Source: Corynebacterium accolens (lineage in GTDB: Bacteria > Actinomycetota > Actinomycetes > Mycobacteriales > Mycobacteriaceae). From it: a stretch of 8,293 nucleotides of DNA. Location of the stretch: assembly GCF_030515985.1 (NCBI RefSeq), contig NZ_CP100376.1:925734-934026 (forward strand). Direction: 5' to 3'. Under the pieces are notes generated by a model that saw nothing but the letters and a program-made list of their open reading frames with translations, had not been told where the DNA came from and searched no databases. This document shows positions 1 through 5,813 of the stretch, one piece after another (position 1 is the stretch's first letter; every line of letters starts with the position of its first letter). The position numbers and the translations under genes are program-made.

Positions 1-1009
1 GGATGGCCACCTGTGCCAAGCCCGGCAGGCGGTTCAGGGACATCATGTCACCGATGATGTAGACGTTGTTGAAGTCACCAACGGTCATGTCATCGTTGAC
101 GGACACGCGGCCGGCGCGGTCAGCCTCGACGCCGGCCTGGTCAGCGACCATCTTGCCCAGCGGGGAAGCAGCAACACCGGCGGACCAGATCTTGGTTGCG
201 CCCTCCAGGGTGACCTCTTCGTCGGTCTTCATGTTCTTGTAGGTCACGGAGTTTTCGTTGACATCGGTCACCATGGCGTTCAGGCGAACATTGACGCCTT
301 CCTTCTCCAGGGTGCGCTGGGCACGGCGGCCCAGGCGCTTGCCAAACGGTGGGAGTACCTGTGGCGCGCCGTCCAGCAGGTAAATCTTAGCGGCGGAGGT
401 GCCGTAGGTGGAGTAGACATCGCTAAGCGTGCGGTTAGCCAACTCAGCAATCTGGCCGGTGAGCTCCACACCGGTCGGGCCGGCGCCAACGATGATGAAG
501 GTGAGGAGGCGCTCGCGCTCAGCGGGGTCATCGGTAAGCTCAGCTTTTTCGAAGGCCGAAATGATGCGGGAACGCAGCTCCAAGGCATCATCCAAGGTCT
601 TCATGCCAGGTGCAAACTCCGCAAAGTGGTCATTGCCAAAGTACGACTGGCTGGAACCAGCGGCGACGACGAGAGAGTCATAGGAGTAGGTGCGCGAAAA
701 ATCATCGAGCTCGGCCGTAACCGTCTGGTCTTCCAAGTTAATGTCGGTTACGTTGCCGTTGACAAAGTCCACATTATCCTGGTTGCGCAGGAGCTGGCGG
801 GTTGAGGGAGCAACCTCACCTGCGGAAATCATGCCGGTTGCCACCTGGTAGAGCATCGGCTGGAACAGGTGGTGGTTCTTCTTATCGATGAGGGTGATCT
901 CAACATCGGCGTTCTTCAACTTCTTCACAGTGTTAAGACCGCCGAATCCACCGCCAACCACGACAACGTGGTGACGGCTTCCGTTTGGACGATAAGGGGT
1001 ATCAGTCAT
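1..1009 (-). CDS. ndh: Type II NADH dehydrogenase (NDH-2), 3' end cut off by window edge
   Basis: This is a non-proton-pumping flavoprotein that oxidises NADH and passes electrons to menaquinone at the inner face of the membrane. Reading from ATG at 1009 gives 336 codons with no stop. The dinucleotide-binding motif for FAD is at residues 19-24 (GGGFGG), the family hallmark QPMLYQVAT is at 50-58, and a second Rossmann motif for NADH is at about 172-182 (IIVGAGPTGVE, with the conserved Glu182). An IIGDMM segment matching the C-terminal FAD-binding GD motif comes just before the edge. Full-length relatives are about 450-470 residues, so roughly the last quarter, including the membrane-binding helices, lies outside. 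A GAGGAAGG-like ribosome site (complement of 1023-1030) sits 13 nt upstream. The gene is divergent from the methyltransferase gene, sharing 204 bp of upstream DNA. The family call is secure; the downstream neighbour is unknown. Confidence 0.96.
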   Translation of the reverse strand, partial: MTDTPYRPNGSRHHVVVVGGGFGGLNTVKKLKNADVEITLIDKKNHHLFQPMLYQVATGMISAGEVAPSTRQLLRNQDNVDFVNGNVTDINLEDQTVTAELDDFSRTYSYDSLVVAAGSSQSYFGNDHFAEFAPGMKTLDDALELRSRIISAFEKAELTDDPAERERLLTFIIVGAGPTGVELTGQIAELANRTLSDVYSTYGTSAAKIYLLDGAPQVLPPFGKRLGRRAQRTLEKEGVNVRLNAMVTDVNENSVTYKNMKTDEEVTLEGATKIWSAGVAASPLGKMVADQAGVEADRAGRVSVNDDMTVGDFNNVYIIGDMMSLNRLPGLAQVAI

Positions 1010-1213
1010 GGAATTAATGCGACCTTCCTCGAGAAAGCTTAATTTAAGTACCCGTATAGTGTAAACGCTCGTCACATAACGTGCATACTTGATACCCATT
1101 TACATGCGTTTCGGGTTTCCTTTCCTGCGGAGCGTCTTGACCGAAACCGCTCAGAAACTGGCTAAAATTAGCCCACACCGTGACCCCTTGCACCCAGGAG
1201 CGCTCCCCAAACC
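1010..1213. promoter_or_regulatory. Divergent promoter region between ndh and the methyltransferase gene
   Basis: This 204-bp spacer must hold the start signals of two divergent genes. On the plus strand, TAAAAT (1163-1168) is a good -10 hexamer, and TTGACC (1137-1142) resembles a -35, but the spacer is 20 bp, longer than ideal. Transcription would then start near 1175, followed by AGGAG (1196-1200), 13 nt before the ATG. On the minus strand the best -10 candidates for ndh are TACACT (complement of 1058-1063) or TATACG (complement of 1053-1058). Neither has a convincing -35. No operator could be assigned with confidence. Confidence 0.4.
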
Positions 1214-2527
1214 ATGAGTTTTTCCACCCCCGAGCATTTACGCTCCATCGACGCGGAGGCATGGCCCAATATCGCGACCGTGCCATCGCAGCGCTGGGCG
1301 ACTCTAAAATCCCGCCGGGCCGAGGCGAAATTTGCCAAGGCCTGCGATAATGCCGGCTTGGAGCTCGAACTCGATGCGGCGGGCGGCCCCGATTTGAAGG
1401 TAGGCCACGATGCGCTCTTCGAGCGGATCGCCGCTACCGGATGGTTAGGCTTTGCCGAAAGCTACATGGCAGGCGAGTGGACCGTCGAATCCTCCGCCCA
1501 ATTGGTAAAGGTTTTGGGCAAGCTCCTACAGGTGGGATACCTCCCAAAGCCGCAGGGACTAAGCGTCCGCGATTCTGAGCCAGGGGAGCTGCCGCTCGAT
1601 CTGGTGCGCCTCTATGCCGGCGATGGGTTGAGCCACGTCGGCGGGGTTTTCTCCAGCGGCGTGCCGACGACGATCCGGGAAACGGTCGAAAGCTTTAGCC
1701 CGAAAGCCGGCGGCAGGGAGCCGAAGAGCCACTTTGTCGATGTCACCACCGTCAGCGAGCCCACCAACGTGGACCGAGATGACTTGGGGGAGGCGCAGCG
1801 CAGGGCGGCAGATTGGCTTCTCGATGCCACCCGCACCGGCGCCGGTACCCACCTTCTGGTCTATCCCGCGGCCGGAATGCAGGCCGCGATACGCGCTACC
1901 AAGCGCCGCGCCACAGTAGACGTCCTGACCAGCGATGTTGAACAAATTACCCAGATGCGCGAGGCGCTTGTCTTTGCCGGAACGGAAGACTCTATCCACG
2001 TAGAGCGGATTCCGGATTCCGTTCCGAGCCCCAAACAGTGGCGCGGGCACTACGACGCGATTATCAGCGTGGAAAAGTTCGAGCAATTAAGCCCGCGAGA
2101 GCGCAAGGCCTATATCCGGGTCCTCGATCGCTTCCTTACCGCAAACGGGCGGGCGGCTTTTCAATCCACCGTGGCCACCGAATCCATGTCGGACGCGGCA
2201 CGAGCTTCCCTGCAAGCCATGCGGGCCTATATCTGGCCCGGCCTCGACTACCCGCTGACCATGGATGTGCACCGGCTCGTGGATAAGAACTCTCACCTGC
2301 GCATCGTGTCCGAAACGCACGTGGGTAGCCACTATATTGAGTCCCTGCGTCAACAACGTTCCTTTTTCGATGGGCACCTGCGCGAGGCCGCCGCTGCCGG
2401 CTTTGATCCGGTTTTCCGCAGGTTATGGACCTTCCAATTCGCACTTCGCGAGGCGCTCATGACCCTAGGGATGATAGACTCCGTCCAATTTGGCCTAACC
2501 CACCGCAATCGCGGCGGGCGGCGTTAG
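1214..2527 (+). CDS. Cyclopropane-fatty-acid synthase / UfaA-like methyltransferase with degenerate active site
   Basis: The protein has 437 residues, a usual length for actinobacterial CFA-synthase family members, which methylate unsaturated acyl chains of phospholipids using S-adenosylmethionine. The fold is recognisable. An N-terminal domain contains GFAESYMAGEW (79-89), matching the family's G[FL]GESYMAGDW. The C-terminal part contains VSETHVGSHYIESLR (365-379) and FDPVFRRLWTF (397-407), followed by REALM. The core is altered: the YDxxNxFF...MxYS substrate/SAM signature is not found, the motif I EIGxGWG is replaced by VYPAAGMQ (216-223), the usual SVEMxEH reads SVEKFEQ (285-291), and the tyrosine of the FYLAY bicarbonate/active-site helix aligns with Gln408. 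It may therefore have lost classical methyltransferase activity or gained another role. The tmsA/bfaA-type reductase expected next to a tuberculostearate methyltransferase is absent on both sides. AGGAG lies 13 nt before the ATG. The family assignment is good; the function is open. A symbol of the ufaA type is plausible but not given. Confidence 0.85.
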   Translation: MSFSTPEHLRSIDAEAWPNIATVPSQRWATLKSRRAEAKFAKACDNAGLELELDAAGGPDLKVGHDALFERIAATGWLGFAESYMAGEWTVESSAQLVKVLGKLLQVGYLPKPQGLSVRDSEPGELPLDLVRLYAGDGLSHVGGVFSSGVPTTIRETVESFSPKAGGREPKSHFVDVTTVSEPTNVDRDDLGEAQRRAADWLLDATRTGAGTHLLVYPAAGMQAAIRATKRRATVDVLTSDVEQITQMREALVFAGTEDSIHVERIPDSVPSPKQWRGHYDAIISVEKFEQLSPRERKAYIRVLDRFLTANGRAAFQSTVATESMSDAARASLQAMRAYIWPGLDYPLTMDVHRLVDKNSHLRIVSETHVGSHYIESLRQQRSFFDGHLREAAAAGFDPVFRRLWTFQFALREALMTLGMIDSVQFGLTHRNRGGRR

Positions 2528-2532
2528 GATTT

Positions 2533-3450
2533 TTATTGCGGAAGCTCGTCGAATTCGTCTAGCAAGTCAACGCTCGGGACGAAAAAGTTCGTACCGGTCA
2601 GGGCCGTGGAGAAGTCCAGGATCCGGTCGTAATTGCCTTCCGGATCGCCGATAAACATATTGCGCAAACGCTCGTTGATATCTTCTGGGTCTTTGGCATA
2701 GCCGATGAAGTACGTGCCCATCTCACCTGCGGCAAAGGAACCGAAAACCATATTCTCGCGGTAGATATCTTCCTCAAGGTCATTGAGGGCCACGTGGGAA
2801 TTGGAGGGCTGCGTATCCTCATCGAGCTCCACGTCATCGGCCTTGGTGCGCCCGATAACGCGTTCTTGCTCTTCGGTGCTGATGCCGCTCCATTTATTGA
2901 GGTCATGGGTGTACTTTTGCACGGTGACGTAGGAGCCGCGGGGATAATCGGCGTCATCGGCAAGCAGCACTGTCTCTAGAGCTTCCTCGGGGAGGGGATT
3001 GGCGGTGCCATCCACAAAGCCTAGGAGGTCGCGCTGGTCCAAGTACTTGAAGCCCTGGGTCTCATCGATGACGGTGGCGGCATCGCCCAGCTGGCGCAGG
3101 ACCTGGCGCGCCATCTCGTGGCAGAGGTCATAGGTATTCGCGCGGAAATGCAGCAGGATATCGCCGGGCGTGGAAGGTGCCTTGTAAGTGCCCTCGAGCG
3201 CCTCGAACTCCTTGAGCTTGTCCGGGCGGGGAGCGCTGGTAAGGCGCGGCCACATGGACGCGCCGATGCCGACGACCGTATACAGCTCGCCCTCATTGTG
3301 GCGGAAATTGACGGACTTGAAGGTATCGCTAAAAGCGGAGAGCATGTCCCGAGTGGCTTGCTCGCCGCCTTCCGCAATATCCAAGACCAGGAACAGGGCG
3401 GCGCGGGAAGGCTTTTTAACAACGCGTTGAATAGTCATGAGCTCCAGCAT
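2533..3450 (-). CDS. Dye-decolorising (DyP-type) haem peroxidase, type B
   Basis: DyP peroxidases use haem and H2O2 to oxidise dyes, phenols and metals such as Mn(II); physiological substrates in actinobacteria are mostly unknown. From ATG 3450 the protein has 305 residues. It shows the GFVDGT motif (144-149) with catalytic Asp147, proximal haem ligand His219 in PSNSHV, and distal Arg231 and Asn233 in YRENMVFG. Close similarity to Rhodococcus DypB runs throughout (STEEQERVIGRTK, GTYFIGYAKDP, GNYDRILDFSTA). The His219-Arg231 loop is about six residues shorter than in DypB. The C-terminus ends at DEFDELPQ, without the encapsulin-targeting tail of DypB. No Tat or Sec signal peptide is seen, so it should be cytoplasmic. 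The start is uncertain: ATG 3450 has AAGG 9 nt upstream, and ATG 3438 has GGAG only 3 nt upstream. An in-frame ATG at 3576 would add a low-complexity, non-conserved tail and is unlikely. The gene is convergent with the methyltransferase gene, stop codons 5 bp apart. Confidence 0.93.
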   Translation of the reverse strand: MLELMTIQRVVKKPSRAALFLVLDIAEGGEQATRDMLSAFSDTFKSVNFRHNEGELYTVVGIGASMWPRLTSAPRPDKLKEFEALEGTYKAPSTPGDILLHFRANTYDLCHEMARQVLRQLGDAATVIDETQGFKYLDQRDLLGFVDGTANPLPEEALETVLLADDADYPRGSYVTVQKYTHDLNKWSGISTEEQERVIGRTKADDVELDEDTQPSNSHVALNDLEEDIYRENMVFGSFAAGEMGTYFIGYAKDPEDINERLRNMFIGDPEGNYDRILDFSTALTGTNFFVPSVDLLDEFDELPQ

Positions 3451-3536
3451 ATGTGTTGGCCTTGGGCGTTGCACGTTTGGTGTATGTGGTGCTTGGATGC
3501 TTGGGTTCGGGCGGGATGTGGATGCTTTGATGCGTT

Positions 3537-3586
3537 TTGACAAATAGTGGGCCAATTTAGGGCTTTTGGAGGGCACTATTTGTCAA
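3537..3586. repeat. 13-bp perfect inverted repeat upstream of the peroxidase gene
   Basis: TTGACAAATAGTG (3537-3549) is exactly mirrored by CACTATTTGTCAA (3574-3586), with a 24-nt spacer. Inside, CCAA (3552-3555) can also pair with TTGG (3566-3569), so a cruciform or RNA hairpin with a 10-nt loop is possible. Each arm begins with TTGACA on its own strand, the -35 consensus, but no -10 hexamer lies at 16-18 bp on either strand. TAAATT on the minus strand is 21 bp away. It sits about 90 bp upstream of the peroxidase start, fitting an operator for a dimeric regulator or a leader structure. Confidence 0.6.
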
Positions 3587-3676
3587 TTTGGAACATTTTG
3601 CGCTGTGAGTGGCTTGAACATTCTTATTTGACGGGCCTCGGCACGATGGGAGGGACTTCCACGGATCTAAAATGAC

Positions 3677-3690
3677 ATAATGTACATTAT
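3677..3690. repeat. 14-bp perfect palindrome ATAATGTACATTAT
   Basis: The sequence equals its own reverse complement. On the minus strand the surrounding bases read TGTCCGATAATGTA, which matches 12 of 14 positions of my recollection of the Tn3/gamma-delta resolvase site I half-site (TGTCTGATAATTTA). The outer ends TGAC (3673-3676) and GGACA (3692-3696) are near-symmetric, offset by two bases. It could be a TetR/MarR-type operator or a serine recombinase crossover site. No regulator or recombinase gene is present in the window. Confidence 0.5.
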
Positions 3691-4005
3691 CGGACAATTA
3701 TGGAGTTCTGCAGGTTAAGCTGGGGCGGCTTGAGCGTGTATGGATTGCGTGCGATGCTGACTGCCGTGTTCGCGGTTCGGTCCGGAGCGTTGACCGCCCC
3801 GCTTGTTTTGGATGCGGCGTGCTAAGGCTTGAAGGTTCCGCGGATAAGTTGGCCCAGACTTTGCCGAGACGCCTTTGGAATACCTGAAGCGAGCCAGCCT
3901 TTCGAATCCGCCTGGGCTTGCCTGGGGTGTCTAGCGAACAGTCCCAACGGCCCAAACGCCCGATTGTGCGTGCGGGTGCCGATAGCTGGACTTTCCTGCC
4001 GCTGC

Positions 4006-4028
4006 GCCAGGGACACTTATACCCTGGC
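4006..4028. terminator. Hairpin, possible weak terminator
   Basis: GCCAGGG (4006-4012) pairs perfectly with CCCTGGC (4022-4028) around a 9-nt loop. On the plus strand it is followed only by ATTTAG, and on the minus strand there is no T-run at all. It lies 45 bp beyond the stop of the small membrane protein gene, so it could end that operon, or it could end an RNA made from the plus strand of the gene-poor region. The structure is clear; its role as a terminator is only a guess. Confidence 0.4.
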
Positions 4029-4073
4029 ATTTAGTCACAGTGACGTTAATCAAAGGGGTGAAGCCTTGGTCCT

Positions 4074-4238
4074 CTATTGGTTTTTATAGGTGCTCCATAG
4101 CTGCCAGATGGTTAATACCGCCAGCAATGCTGCAACCGCAGTGACAATCCACATCTGCTGGACCGCGACGAAAGTCGAGAAAACTATGACGACTACGAGG
4201 CGGACCCACAGGGCGGAAATTAAGCGTCGAGAATTCAC
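4074..4238 (-). CDS. Small two-helix membrane protein downstream of yceI
   Basis: A 54-residue protein read from GTG 4238 to TAG at 4074. It has a basic N-terminus (NSRRL), then two hydrophobic stretches at about residues 7-26 (SALWVRLVVVIVFSTFVAV) and 31-47 (IVTAVAALLAVLTIWQL), ending in a polar tail YKNQ. I do not recognise a family. Support for it being real comes from its position: the start lies 3 nt after the yceI stop, AAGGA (complement of 4245-4249) lies inside the last codons of yceI at a good distance, and composition changes to a clean membrane protein pattern exactly in this frame. Translational coupling to yceI is likely. It may be a membrane partner of the YceI protein, but nothing shows this directly. 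Confidence 0.72.
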   Translation of the reverse strand: MNSRRLISALWVRLVVVIVFSTFVAVQQMWIVTAVAALLAVLTIWQLWSTYKNQ

Positions 4239-4241
4239 GGT

Positions 4242-4943
4242 TTAGTCCTTGTTTAAGGAGATGCGCAGGTTGATCTCGCCGTCCTCGGCGACCTTAGCCG
4301 CCAGCATGTCAGGCGTCTCCACGTTGTAGTCCAGGCGGTTAATCGGAACGTCGCCGCCAATGACGATATCATCACCGTCACGCAGAACATCGAACTCATG
4401 GGTGATTTCCTGCGTCTTGTCCTTGATCGTAAGGTCACCGGTGAGCTTGACGGAGCCGATGGTGCCGTCTTCGGGGACATCGGCAAGCGAGGCGGGCTTG
4501 GTAAGCGTGAAGGAAGACTCTGGGAAGTCTGAGGTCTTAAAGAGCTTGGACTTCATGTTTTGGTCGCGGACCTTCTTGTCCGTGGTGAGGGCATCCATAT
4601 TCACCGTGATGGTGGCGGATTCCAGCGTGGAATCGGAAATCTCCGCCTGACCGGTGACCTCCGTGGTCGATCCGGAGGTGGACGTCCTCTCCGCAGGCAG
4701 AACCTCGTCGAAGGTAAAGCCCACCGAGGTGTGGTTATCGGCGCGCCCCTTGGCCACTGACCAGGAACCGTCGAGCGGCGTTGAGGCTGCCTTGGCGCCA
4801 TCGGCAGTCACGGGCTCCGTCTTGACGCCGCCGCTTTTGAAAAGCGAGTACACAATCGGGCCGATCGCTACGGCGGTAAGCACGAGGATTAAAACCACGA
4901 AAATGGAAACAACGAGTTTCCGGTTATAAAAAAGCTTTTTCAT
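4242..4943 (-). CDS. YceI-family protein with N-terminal membrane anchor
   Basis: The protein has 233 residues. YceI proteins fold as lipocalin-like beta barrels that hold isoprenoid or other amphiphilic lipids; in actinobacteria their ligands are largely undefined. Residues 1-9 (MKKLFYNRK) are basic and are followed by a hydrophobic helix at about 10-34, giving a signal anchor that places the domain outside the membrane. No lipobox cysteine is present, since the protein has no Cys there. The YceI domain spans about 57-232 and shows the characteristic order: DGSWSVA, GFTFDEVL, TEVTGQAEISDSTL, MDALTTDKKVRDQNMKS, DFPESSFTLTKP, LTGDLTIKDKTQEITHEFDV. The ATG follows the upstream zinc-ribbon gene by 3 nt, and the small membrane protein gene follows by 3 nt, so the three form an operon. 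AAGGA lies about 12 nt before the start. Confidence 0.92.
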   Translation of the reverse strand: MKKLFYNRKLVVSIFVVLILVLTAVAIGPIVYSLFKSGGVKTEPVTADGAKAASTPLDGSWSVAKGRADNHTSVGFTFDEVLPAERTSTSGSTTEVTGQAEISDSTLESATITVNMDALTTDKKVRDQNMKSKLFKTSDFPESSFTLTKPASLADVPEDGTIGSVKLTGDLTIKDKTQEITHEFDVLRDGDDIVIGGDVPINRLDYNVETPDMLAAKVAEDGEINLRISLNKD

Positions 4944-4946
4944 CTA

Positions 4947-5297
4947 CTATCGAAGTCCTTCTAAACGCCGAGCCAGCGAAACAAGCTCCTCACACAGACT
5001 GGAAAGCTCTTCCGCGCTCGCGCCTTCTTCCGCGGCGGTATTAATGTCTTCTGCGGAACACCGCAATTCAAAAAGGCCGTCGCGCAAACCTTGCACTTTA
5101 TCTGGGCTTAAGATTACTGCATCGGCAGGAATATCCGTGCCACTGACATTGTTTCTTTGTTCATAGGCACGCTGTTTGCACGAGGCGCTGCAAAACTTAC
5201 GTGGTCGTCCCCTACCGCCTTGGTCAATATCCTTTCCACACCATTGGCAGGAACCGACATTGCTTTCACGACTAGCTGTACGGATCACTCGATACAC
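4947..5297 (-). CDS. Small zinc-ribbon-like protein (CxxC-x15-CxxxC), function unknown
   Basis: A 116-residue protein from GTG 5297. Cys17, Cys20, Cys36 and Cys40 form CQWC...RGRPRKFCSASCKQRAYEQR, a pattern often seen in small actinobacterial proteins and thought to bind one zinc ion. The RGRPRK and KQRAYEQR stretches are strongly basic, so nucleic-acid contact is possible. Residues 56-116 are acidic and predicted helical (SAEDINTAAEEGASAEELSSLCEELVSLARRLEGL) with heptad-like leucines, suggesting a coiled coil or dimer helix. GGA lies 5 nt before the GTG start; a second in-frame GTG at 5288 would remove three residues. It is the first gene of the operon with yceI and the 54-residue membrane protein, and diverges from rbpA. 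Divergence from a transcription factor gene hints at a regulatory role, which is inference. No named family is assigned. Confidence 0.82.
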   Translation of the reverse strand: MYRVIRTASRESNVGSCQWCGKDIDQGGRGRPRKFCSASCKQRAYEQRNNVSGTDIPADAVILSPDKVQGLRDGLFELRCSAEDINTAAEEGASAEELSSLCEELVSLARRLEGLR

Positions 5298-5321
5298 TTT
5301 AGTCCATTAAACGGCGGGCTG

Positions 5322-5352
5322 GGAACAATACCGCCTGGGTGTTCGTTATAAT
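5322..5352 (+). promoter_or_regulatory. rbpA promoter: SigR/SigH-type element overlapping a TATAAT -10
   Basis: GGAAC (5322-5326), an 18-bp spacer and GTT (5345-5347) match the thiol-oxidative-stress ECF sigma consensus GGAAN-N18-GTT (SigR of Streptomyces, SigH of Corynebacterium and Mycobacterium). The last T of the GTT is also the first base of a perfect TATAAT (5347-5352), the housekeeping -10 hexamer, which has no good -35 partner. Transcription would start near 5354-5360, leaving a 5' leader of about 55-60 nt before the rbpA ATG. In Streptomyces coelicolor rbpA is a known SigR target, which supports the reading. The minus-strand promoter of the zinc-ribbon gene must overlap the same DNA. 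Confidence 0.62.
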
Positions 5353-5415
5353 AAATAGCTCTTAGGCGAAACTATCGCCGTCAATCAGGGATCTCTTTGA
5401 AAAGGATGATGTTGC

Positions 5416-5793
5416 ATGGCAGATCGCGTACTCCGTGGCAGCCGTATGGGTGCAGTCAGCTACGAAACTGACCGCGACCACGACCTCGCACCGCGTCAGA
5501 TGGTGAAATACCGCACGGATGATGGTGAGATTTATGAGGTGCCCTTTGCACATGAGGCAGAAATCCCTGAAGAATGGATGTGCAAGAATGGCAAACTGGG
5601 CCACCTCGTAGAGGGCGAAGGCGTGGAAGCTAAGCCCATCAAGCCACCGCGCACCCACTGGGATATGCTGCGGGAGCGTCGCTCCATCGAGGAGCTCGAT
5701 GAGCTTTTGGAAGAGCGCATTAACCACCTGCGCTCCCGCCGTCGGACCGCTGCTCGCCTCCTCAAGGAGCAGGAACAGCAGAAGAAGTCTTAA
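5416..5793 (+). CDS. rbpA: RNA polymerase-binding protein RbpA
   Basis: RbpA binds the principal sigma factor and RNA polymerase, stabilises the open promoter complex, and influences rifampicin tolerance. It is confined to Actinobacteria. The 125-residue product matches mycobacterial RbpA nearly end to end: N-terminal tail MADRVLRGSRMGAVSYETDR, core domain at about 26-70 (APRQMVKYRTDDGEIYEVPF), basic linker KPIKPPR (73-79) with the DNA-contacting Arg79, and sigma-interaction domain THWDMLRERRSIEELDELL (80-98). Only one cysteine (Cys56) is present, so the zinc site reported for the Streptomyces protein is lacking. Residues about 111-125 (TAARLLKEQEQQKKS) extend beyond the usual end. AAAGGA (5401-5406) sits 9 nt before the ATG. 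It stands alone, divergent from the zinc-ribbon operon, and is followed by a strong terminator. The neighbouring convergent ppm1 gene repeats the mycobacterial arrangement. Confidence 0.97.
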   Translation: MADRVLRGSRMGAVSYETDRDHDLAPRQMVKYRTDDGEIYEVPFAHEAEIPEEWMCKNGKLGHLVEGEGVEAKPIKPPRTHWDMLRERRSIEELDELLEERINHLRSRRRTAARLLKEQEQQKKS

Positions 5794-5813
5794 AGGCTCA
5801 AGCGGTATTAATT

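Larger units (their letters stand above)
3451..4073. other. Gene-poor intergenic region, about 620 bp
   Basis: No reading frame here has a plausible start, ribosome site and protein-like composition together. The longest frames (minus 3698-4030, plus 3829-4089) are rich in Arg, Ser and Pro, overlap each other and resemble no family I know. The left half (about 3535-3700) is AT-rich and contains a 13-bp inverted repeat, GAACATT twice (3591-3597 and 3616-3622) and a 14-bp palindrome. The right half (about 3720-4028) is GC-rich and ends in a 7-bp-stem hairpin at 4006-4028. Candidate contents are a long leader or operator zone for the peroxidase gene, an untranslated RNA ending at the hairpin, or a decayed or miniature mobile element. 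I found no match to the conserved cores of RNase P RNA, tmRNA, SRP RNA or a tRNA. Confidence 0.5.

Noticed and set aside
1060..1077. GlxR-like TGTAA...TCACA between ndh and the methyltransferase gene
   Set aside because: The half-sites are seven rather than six bases apart and the first half is imperfect.
2503..2541. 7-bp inverted repeat CCGCAAT/ATTGCGG across the two convergent stop codons
   Set aside because: The 25-nt loop and short stem make a functional terminator doubtful; the T-run at 2530-2534 lies inside the loop.
3451..3576. N-terminal extension of the DyP peroxidase to ATG 3576
   Set aside because: The extra 42 residues are low-complexity, overlap the inverted repeat and do not resemble the family, whose similarity begins near residue 15 of the chosen start.
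3698..4030. 110-residue minus-strand frame in the gene-poor region
   Set aside because: Arg/Ser/Pro-rich, no convincing ribosome site, no recognisable domain, and overlapping frames of equal quality on both strands.
4039..4054. GlxR/CRP-like site AGTGA-N6-TCAAA
   Set aside because: Two of ten consensus bases differ from TGTGA-N6-TCACA, and it lies downstream of genes rather than in front of one.
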